Assembly (NCBI GenBank): GCA_900557165.1
Contig: USRS01000085.1
Coordinates: 1-10,657 of the forward strand
Origin: an uncultured Clostridium sp.
GTDB lineage: Bacteria; Bacillota; Clostridia; Peptostreptococcales; Peptostreptococcaceae
Direction: 5' to 3'
Length of the DNA stretch: 10,657 bases
The position numbers and the translations under genes are program-made. How positions within the stretch are numbered: the stretch's first letter is position 1; the number at the start of each line of letters is the position of its first letter. Positions 6,543-10,657 of the stretch are shown here, in pieces. Under the pieces are notes generated by a model, which ran no database searches, was not told where the DNA came from, and worked only from the letters and a program-made list of their open reading frames with translations.

Positions 6543-7559
6543 TTATAGTTCGTTTATTACCATTTCACCTTCCTTACTAAGTAAAAAATCAAAACTAGGT
6601 TTAGGTAGTAAGTTTCTTACTTTTTCCATCTTACCTTCTTTTAATAATTTTCTAACTCTTGATGCACTTATAGCATCATCTTCAATTTCTTTTCTTTCTA
6701 TTAGTTTAACTTCCACATTGTATTTTGGCAATATTTCTATCATAGATTCATTATACGTATTTGTAACTTCACAATGTGGTTCTGTTCCCACATATCTTCT
6801 TTTTATATTAAATTTAGGAACAAAATATTTTCCAAATACATTACAATCTAATTTTGTATATTCTTTTAAGGCATCATCATTTTTCTTTAAGAAATAATTT
6901 GGGAAAGTTGCCGATGATATTACATACTCTCCTGCAGGTATTACTGTTACATTTTTTAAATCTTTAGTTCCTTCTTTTATAAGTCTATATCTTGTTTTGA
7001 AAGGAAATACCGATTTATCTTCTTCAACTACAAATATTATTACATTTTCATTTTCTTTAGATGCTGTTTCTACTATATATCTATGACCTAAAGTAAACGG
7101 ATTACAGTTCATAACTAATGCTGCATATTCTTTAGAGTCATCTATATTGTATTCTTTTTTTAGTTTATCTAAAGTTGAATTTATATTTTTGTTTCCACTT
7201 TCTAATAAACTTACTTTATCAGTTGTAAATATATTTTTATATCCTAATCCTTCAAATAAAAATTGATTTTCTGGTTTTGTAAATATGAAACTATGATATC
7301 TACCTTCTAAAAATAATTTTTCTGTTACCTTTGATATTAAATTATTTGATAAGCCTAAACCTTGGTAATTTTCATTAATTGCAAAACATTTTAGGATATT
7401 TTCTTTTTTTGAACATGTTGCTATAATCTCTTCATTCTCTCTTATTACTACAGTGTAGTCAACATCTTCATATTTTAAATTAAATTTTCCTAAAAATTCT
7501 TTTACTTCTTCAGTTTCATATTTTGATTTTAAATTTATACTTTCTACATTATAATACAT
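6543..7559 (-). CDS. citC: [Citrate (pro-3S)-lyase] ligase, CitC
   Basis: A 338-residue enzyme that uses ATP and acetate to acetylate the thiol of the citrate lyase prosthetic group, switching the lyase on. The N-terminal third resembles an acetyltransferase (GNAT) domain with QGLGLS (66-71). The C-terminal part is a nucleotidyltransferase-like domain: MNCNPFTLGHRYIVE (150-164) carries the HxGH-type motif in the form TLGH, followed by VGTEP (257-261) and ISASRVRKLL (297-306). Length and domain order are normal for CitC. AAGGA lies about 9 bases before the ATG. It starts 20 bases after the small membrane protein gene and is followed by citXG, so the three probably form one message. In many operons citC stands first, ahead of citD; here it lies after citF and the transporter. 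Confidence 0.93.
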   Translation of the reverse strand: MYYNVESINLKSKYETEEVKEFLGKFNLKYEDVDYTVVIRENEEIIATCSKKENILKCFAINENYQGLGLSNNLISKVTEKLFLEGRYHSFIFTKPENQFLFEGLGYKNIFTTDKVSLLESGNKNINSTLDKLKKEYNIDDSKEYAALVMNCNPFTLGHRYIVETASKENENVIIFVVEEDKSVFPFKTRYRLIKEGTKDLKNVTVIPAGEYVISSATFPNYFLKKNDDALKEYTKLDCNVFGKYFVPKFNIKRRYVGTEPHCEVTNTYNESMIEILPKYNVEVKLIERKEIEDDAISASRVRKLLKEGKMEKVRNLLPKPSFDFLLSKEGEMVINEL

Positions 7560-7579
7560 TCTACACCGTCCTTAATTAT

Positions 7580-7780
7580 TTATACTCCAAATATTCTATT
7601 TATAAACACAAATGCTAAAAGAGCTATTATTAATAGCACATACATCATAAATTGATCTTTTCCACTGGCAGCAACATACTTTTTCTTTTTATTAGTAAAA
7701 TCCCTTGCCTCTTTAAACATTCCTTCTTCTCTTATTTCTTGTAGTAATTCTTTGTTTGTTTTTTTAGATTTTTTAGCCAT
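7580..7780 (-). CDS. Small single-span membrane protein in the citrate operon
   Basis: 66 residues, function not recognised. Residues 1-40 are highly charged and lysine-rich (MAKKSKKTNKELLQEIREEG, later NKKKKY). Residues 44-61 (MMYVLLIIALLAFVFINR) form one membrane helix close to the C-terminus. It should be a tail-anchored protein with its basic domain in the cytoplasm. A good AGAGGT lies a few bases before the ATG, and it sits tightly ahead of citC, both arguing for a real gene. It lies between the transporter and CitC, so an accessory role at the membrane, for example with CitS, is possible. It differs from OadG (oxaloacetate decarboxylase gamma), whose membrane helix is N-terminal. Confidence 0.8.
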   Translation of the reverse strand: MAKKSKKTNKELLQEIREEGMFKEARDFTNKKKKYVAASGKDQFMMYVLLIIALLAFVFINRIFGV

Positions 7781-7817
7781 ATTATTACCTCTTTGATTGA
7801 TTATTTTAAATTAAGAG

Positions 7818-7848
7818 AAAAAGGTATTGTAAAATACAATACCTTTTT
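7818..7848 (-). terminator. Intrinsic terminator between citS and the downstream maturation genes
   Basis: Bases 7818-7831 pair with 7835-7848 (14 bp; core GGTATTGT with ACAATACC), with T-runs on both strands. On the minus strand it lies 35 bases after the citS stop and 38 bases before the small membrane protein gene. That leaves little room for a separate promoter, so it most likely passes part of the transcription and lowers expression of citC and citXG. Confidence 0.8.
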
Positions 7849-7882
7849 TCCTCTGTTGAAAATGTTTTATATATTGCTAGTA

Positions 7883-9238
7883 TTAGCAGAATATACCGAA
7901 TACTACAGATGCTATTATAAGCATTAATCCTCCACCTAAACGAGAAGATATTTGTGCGAATGAGATTAATTCCATTCTCTTAGCTGCTCCAAGAACTGCT
8001 AAGTCTCCTGAACCACCTCTGTTAGCCATACATAATCCTGCAGTTATAGCAGTTTCTATTGGGTAGAATCCTACTAACCAACCAACTAATCCTGAACCTA
8101 ATATAGCTCCTACAACTATTAAAGCAGCTATTAATACGTTTCCGAAAGTGAAAGCAGCTATTAATTCCCCTAAGTCAGTTAATGCTATACCAACACCACA
8201 CATGATTACTAATAAGAATTGTTTAGAGAAGTATCCTTGTAATTTGTTAGCACCAACTCTTAATTCAGCTGGTATAACACCTGCTATATTAGCTATAGCA
8301 ACTAATACAACCATCCAAGCAAATCTGTGTATATCTATTTTTAAAGTTGATCCAAATAAAGTAAATTCAGGTATTTGTACAACTTTTGATAATATGTTAC
8401 CTGCTACATAGAATGCACAAGCTAATATTAAACCACAAGCTATATCTCTTTGAGTTACTTTTACTTCTTCTTTACCTTCTAATGCAGATATATCTTCAGC
8501 ATTTCTTATTAATTCACCGTTTCCAGTTAAAGCTTTACCGAAGCTTAATTCACCTATTTTATTTAATACACCAGCAGCCATTATAGCTATTATGTTAGCT
8601 ATAGTTAATATTGATAAACCGAATGATAGCCATTTTGCTGGGTCATTTCCAGTTGCATTAGCATATATATCTGCCATTGGTATTGCACCTGCACCAGTAC
8701 CACCACCCATTATTGGTAATACATACTCAGTTGCTACTCTAGCTGGTTCTACACCAACTAATAATCCACCAACCATACCTAAAAGTATTGCACCTACTAT
8801 ACCTGCTAATATTGCTGGTAAATATCCTGCGAAAGCTTTTAATAATAATTTTCTGTTAACTGATAATATTGATCCTGTTATAAGTACTGCTATGAATAAA
8901 TCTAAGAAATCTGTTGTATCCATAAAGATTTTTACAGTTTCTATAGTTGCTTCAGGTATTATACCTATGTAAACTAAGTAAGCAGATCCTAAGAAAGCAA
9001 GGATTGAACCACCACCAATGTATGTATTCCATACAGGTATTCTATCTCCTATCCATCCTAGAGCTATACCTAAAGTGTAAAGTATTGCAAATGCTCCTAC
9101 TGTATTACTTGGTAAATAATCACCAAACATAGCTATTAATGCTACACCAGCTACTGCTGCATAAACATACCAAGCCATTCCAAAGATTTTGAAAGCTTCT
9201 TTTTGAACTTTCTGTTGAGTTGCACTCATTGTTGCCAT
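7883..9238 (-). CDS. citS: 2-hydroxycarboxylate (citrate) transporter, CitS/2HCT family
   Basis: A 451-residue inner-membrane secondary transporter of the 2HCT family (TC 2.A.24), usual length. The two hallmark GGxG re-entrant loops are present: GGGTGAGAIP (178-187) and NRGGSGD (406-412). So is the ISSRLGGG segment (430-437), whose arginine (433) matches the substrate-binding arginine of CitS and CitP. About eleven hydrophobic segments are visible, with a polar linker around 227-262. Family members carry citrate or malate, either with Na+ or H+ or in exchange for a product; the lyase genes next door point to citrate, but the coupling ion cannot be told. AGGAGAG (9252-9246) lies 7 bases before the first ATG, supporting that start over the ATG at codon 4. 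The gene is 309 bases downstream of citF and followed by a terminator. Confidence 0.93.
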   Translation of the reverse strand: MATMSATQQKVQKEAFKIFGMAWYVYAAVAGVALIAMFGDYLPSNTVGAFAILYTLGIALGWIGDRIPVWNTYIGGGSILAFLGSAYLVYIGIIPEATIETVKIFMDTTDFLDLFIAVLITGSILSVNRKLLLKAFAGYLPAILAGIVGAILLGMVGGLLVGVEPARVATEYVLPIMGGGTGAGAIPMADIYANATGNDPAKWLSFGLSILTIANIIAIMAAGVLNKIGELSFGKALTGNGELIRNAEDISALEGKEEVKVTQRDIACGLILACAFYVAGNILSKVVQIPEFTLFGSTLKIDIHRFAWMVVLVAIANIAGVIPAELRVGANKLQGYFSKQFLLVIMCGVGIALTDLGELIAAFTFGNVLIAALIVVGAILGSGLVGWLVGFYPIETAITAGLCMANRGGSGDLAVLGAAKRMELISFAQISSRLGGGLMLIIASVVFGIFC

Positions 9239-9270
9239 TTTTTATCTCTCCTAGCTTATTAAATTTTTTA

Positions 9271-9306
9271 TATTTATTTATGATATAGTTAATCATAAAA
9301 TAAATA
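9271..9306. repeat. Hairpin just upstream of citS
   Basis: TTTATGAT (9277-9284) pairs with ATCATAAA (9292-9299) around a 7-base loop. Past one bulged A (9300), bases 9271-9276 pair with 9301-9306, giving about 14 A-T-rich pairs. It lies about 20 bases ahead of the citS ribosome binding site and leaves that site free, so it may protect the 5' end of a processed citS message. Confidence 0.5.
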
Positions 9307-9325
9307 TCATATATAGAATATATTT

Positions 9326-9481
9326 TTACATAAATTTGAAGCCATCTATCTCAATCAAATTTATGTATTCTTGCATATCGTTTTCATAGCTATTTTTTAA
9401 CTTTTTTGCTATTTCACCGATATTTAAATAAACATATTTATAGCCATCTACCTCAATAAATATATCTATTATATATTTCAA
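9326..9481 (-). CDS. Small open frame in the citF-citS spacer, with a 34-codon internal repeat; possibly a remnant
   Basis: An uninterrupted frame of 51 codons from a TTG (9481-9479) to a TAA (9328-9326). The product is acidic and hydrophilic with protein-like composition. It contains FIEVDGYKYVYL and, exactly 34 codons later, LIEIDGFKFM followed by the stop; the DNA repeat (GCCATCTA at 9341-9348 and 9443-9450) is 102 bases apart and in frame. No ATG start near the front and no Shine-Dalgarno sequence are visible, and a stop lies 13 codons upstream of the TTG. It could be a gene remnant or a repeat unit that happens to read open. I do not recognise the family. Confidence 0.25.
   Translation of the reverse strand: MKYIIDIFIEVDGYKYVYLNIGEIAKKLKNSYENDMQEYINLIEIDGFKFM
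9327..9367. repeat. 13-bp perfect inverted repeat with conserved loop, copy 1
   Basis: TACATAAATTTGA (9327-9339) is the reverse complement of TCAAATTTATGTA (9355-9367). The loop, AGCCATCTATCTCAA, is nearly the same as that of the hairpin at 9434-9463, although the stems differ. Confidence 0.7.
9434..9463. repeat. 8-bp inverted repeat with conserved loop, copy 2
   Basis: ATATTTAT (9434-9441) pairs with ATAAATAT (9456-9463) around AGCCATCTACCTCA, differing from copy 1 at one position of the loop core. Different stems around the same loop suggest either structural selection or a duplicated segment that diverged outside its core. Confidence 0.6.
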
Positions 9482-9524
9482 ATTAGCATATATGCAGTAT
9501 ACACATTTGCATATATGCTAATTT
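9480..9524. repeat. 17-bp perfect inverted repeat after citF
   Basis: Bases 9480-9496 are the exact reverse complement of 9508-9524, with an 11-base loop, starting 23 bases after the citF stop on the minus strand. There is no T-run after the stem, so it is not a standard terminator. It may protect the citF message or mark a processing point. Each arm also contains the palindrome GCATATATGC (9486-9495 and 9509-9518; centres 23 bp apart), so a pair of protein sites is an alternative. Confidence 0.75.
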
Positions 9525-9547
9525 AATATCTTAAATTAATAAGTTAA

Positions 9548-10657
9548 TTACTTAACTTTTCTTATTGTGTCTATAACACTACCATCTCTGTATTCAACTA
9601 CAGCAACTACTTCGTCAGTAAACTCTATTTCTTTTGGAGTTCCAACAAGTCTTGTAGCCATTGCTCTTGCTTCTTCCATTGTTATCATTTCAATTCCAGC
9701 TTGAGTGAATTTTTCTATTAAGTCAGTTCTAGTTGGGTTAACTATTACACCATAATCAGTTACAACAACATCAACTGTACTTCCTGGAGTTACAACAGTA
9801 GTAACTTTATCTATTATAGTAGAAAGTCTTCCTCTTGTAAGTGGAGCAAGCATTATAGATACTTTAGCCATTGCAGCTGTATCACTATGTCCACCTGAAG
9901 CTGCTCTTATTACACCATCAGAACCAGATATAACGTTTACGTTGAAATCTGTATCTATTTCTAAAGCTGATAATAATACGAAGTCTAATCTATTAACAGC
10001 TGCTGATTTATTTCCTATAGAAGCATAGAAGTCAGCACTTACTTCAACGTGTTTTTCATTTCTTCCACAAGATTCTGCTGCAGTTAAGTCAAATGATTGA
10101 GTATCAAATAATTGATCAACTAATCCATTTTCTAATAAGTCAACCATTGGTGCAGTTATTCCACCTAATGCGTAACTTAATTTTATATCTTGTTTTATTA
10201 ATTCATCTTTAACGAATCTAGTAACAGCAAGAGTTGCTCCACCAGAACCAGTTTGCATAGAGAATCCATCTACGAATAATCCAGTAGCTTTCATTACTTC
10301 AACAGCTCTTTTAGCTTGTAATAATTCTTTTGGATTGTTTGTAAATCTAGTTGCTCCAGACATTATACCTGAAGAATCTCCAACTTCCTCAACTACACAT
10401 ACGTAGTCAACTTGTGTTTGAGGTATACTTTGTGGGAAGTTTGGATAAGGAACTAATGTATCAGTTACAACAACAACTTTTTCAGCATGTTGAGCATCAA
10501 CTTTAGCATATCCCATAGCTCCACATATAGATTTTCCTCTGACACCGTTTGCATTACCCATGCAGTCAGCAGATGATGCAGCTATGAAAGCAACATCTAT
10601 TTTAACATCTCCTGAAGATATAGCTCTTGCTCTACCTCCGTGAGAACGTATAACAGC
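9548..10657 (-). CDS. citF: Citrate lyase alpha subunit, CitF, C-terminal 369 residues (runs off window)
   Basis: The alpha subunit of citrate lyase is the citrate:acetyl-ACP transferase. It exchanges the acetyl group on CitD for citrate; CitE then cleaves citryl-ACP to oxaloacetate. The frame is open to the window end, so the ATG at 10561 is internal: the 32 codons before it (RSHGGRARA, then IDVAFIAA) are plainly CitF. Further family segments are GNANGVRGKS, QTGSGGATLAVTRFV, GSDGVIRAASGGHSDTA (residues 245-261 of the visible part) and TDYGVIVNPTR (300-310). CitF is normally about 510 residues, so roughly 140 N-terminal residues are missing, along with citD and citE which usually precede it. 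Codon use looks more biased and less AT-rich than in citC or the hydratase, as in citS, consistent with high expression. No frameshift is seen. Confidence 0.95.
   Translation of the reverse strand, partial: AVIRSHGGRARAISSGDVKIDVAFIAASSADCMGNANGVRGKSICGAMGYAKVDAQHAEKVVVVTDTLVPYPNFPQSIPQTQVDYVCVVEEVGDSSGIMSGATRFTNNPKELLQAKRAVEVMKATGLFVDGFSMQTGSGGATLAVTRFVKDELIKQDIKLSYALGGITAPMVDLLENGLVDQLFDTQSFDLTAAESCGRNEKHVEVSADFYASIGNKSAAVNRLDFVLLSALEIDTDFNVNVISGSDGVIRAASGGHSDTAAMAKVSIMLAPLTRGRLSTIIDKVTTVVTPGSTVDVVVTDYGVIVNPTRTDLIEKFTQAGIEMITMEEARAMATRLVGTPKEIEFTDEVVAVVEYRDGSVIDTIRKVK

Noticed and set aside
8148..9132. Several plus-strand open frames (8148-8411, 8386-8586, 8592-8972, 8947-9132)
   Set aside because: They lie antisense within citS and have biased, repetitive composition reflecting the hydrophobic codons of the transporter; they have no independent ribosome binding sites.
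9327..9524. CRISPR array from the repeated hairpins in the citF-citS spacer
   Set aside because: There are only two imperfect short repeats at 102-base spacing, far from the regular repeats of a CRISPR array, and no cas genes.
10561..10561. ATG at 10561 as the start of citF
   Set aside because: The 32 codons upstream to the window edge are in frame and encode conserved CitF sequence, so the gene is only cut by the window.

Overview
The window is very AT-rich and its intergenic stretches are richer still. Genes have strong GGAGG-type ribosome binding sites, and the proteins look like those of an anaerobic low-GC Gram-positive bacterium. Clostridia is the best guess, possibly Peptostreptococcaceae-like, but the genus cannot be read from sequence alone.

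Layout. (1) 1-285 is the 3' end of an IS256/Mutator-family transposase, cut by the window edge, followed by a gene-free strip to 487 and a strong two-way terminator (488-541). (2) 557-3480, minus strand: an aconitase-superfamily hydratase (YbhJ-like), preceded in transcription order by a half-length AbrB-type membrane protein. (3) 3481-4121 is a roughly 640-base regulatory region. It holds two well-formed divergent promoters, three exact copies of the palindrome AACATATGTT, a 173-base element closed by a perfect 13-bp inverted repeat with two hairpins of identical loop, and an intrinsic terminator ahead of the AbrB-type gene. (4) 4122-5111, plus strand: a SorC/DeoR-type effector-binding regulator. 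(5) 5130-10657, minus strand: part of a citrate fermentation operon. In transcription order it reads citF (truncated by the window edge), a CitS-type 2-hydroxycarboxylate transporter, a 66-residue single-span membrane protein, citC, and a fused citXG.

How they fit together. CitS imports citrate. Citrate lyase, of which only CitF is visible, splits it to acetate and oxaloacetate. CitXG makes and attaches the lyase prosthetic group, and CitC acetylates it. Upstream genes such as citD and citE, and any oxaloacetate decarboxylase, must lie outside the window. An intrinsic terminator after citS probably keeps the maturation enzymes below the level of transporter and lyase. The regulator, AbrB-type protein and hydratase look like a second small unit, probably for another hydroxy- or tricarboxylic acid, since the hydratase keeps the Fe-S and several catalytic residues of aconitase but changes others; this substrate idea is inference.

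The least explained parts are the long structured leader ahead of the AbrB-type gene and the citF-citS spacer. The spacer holds four inverted repeats and a small open frame (9326-9481) with an in-frame 34-codon repeat.
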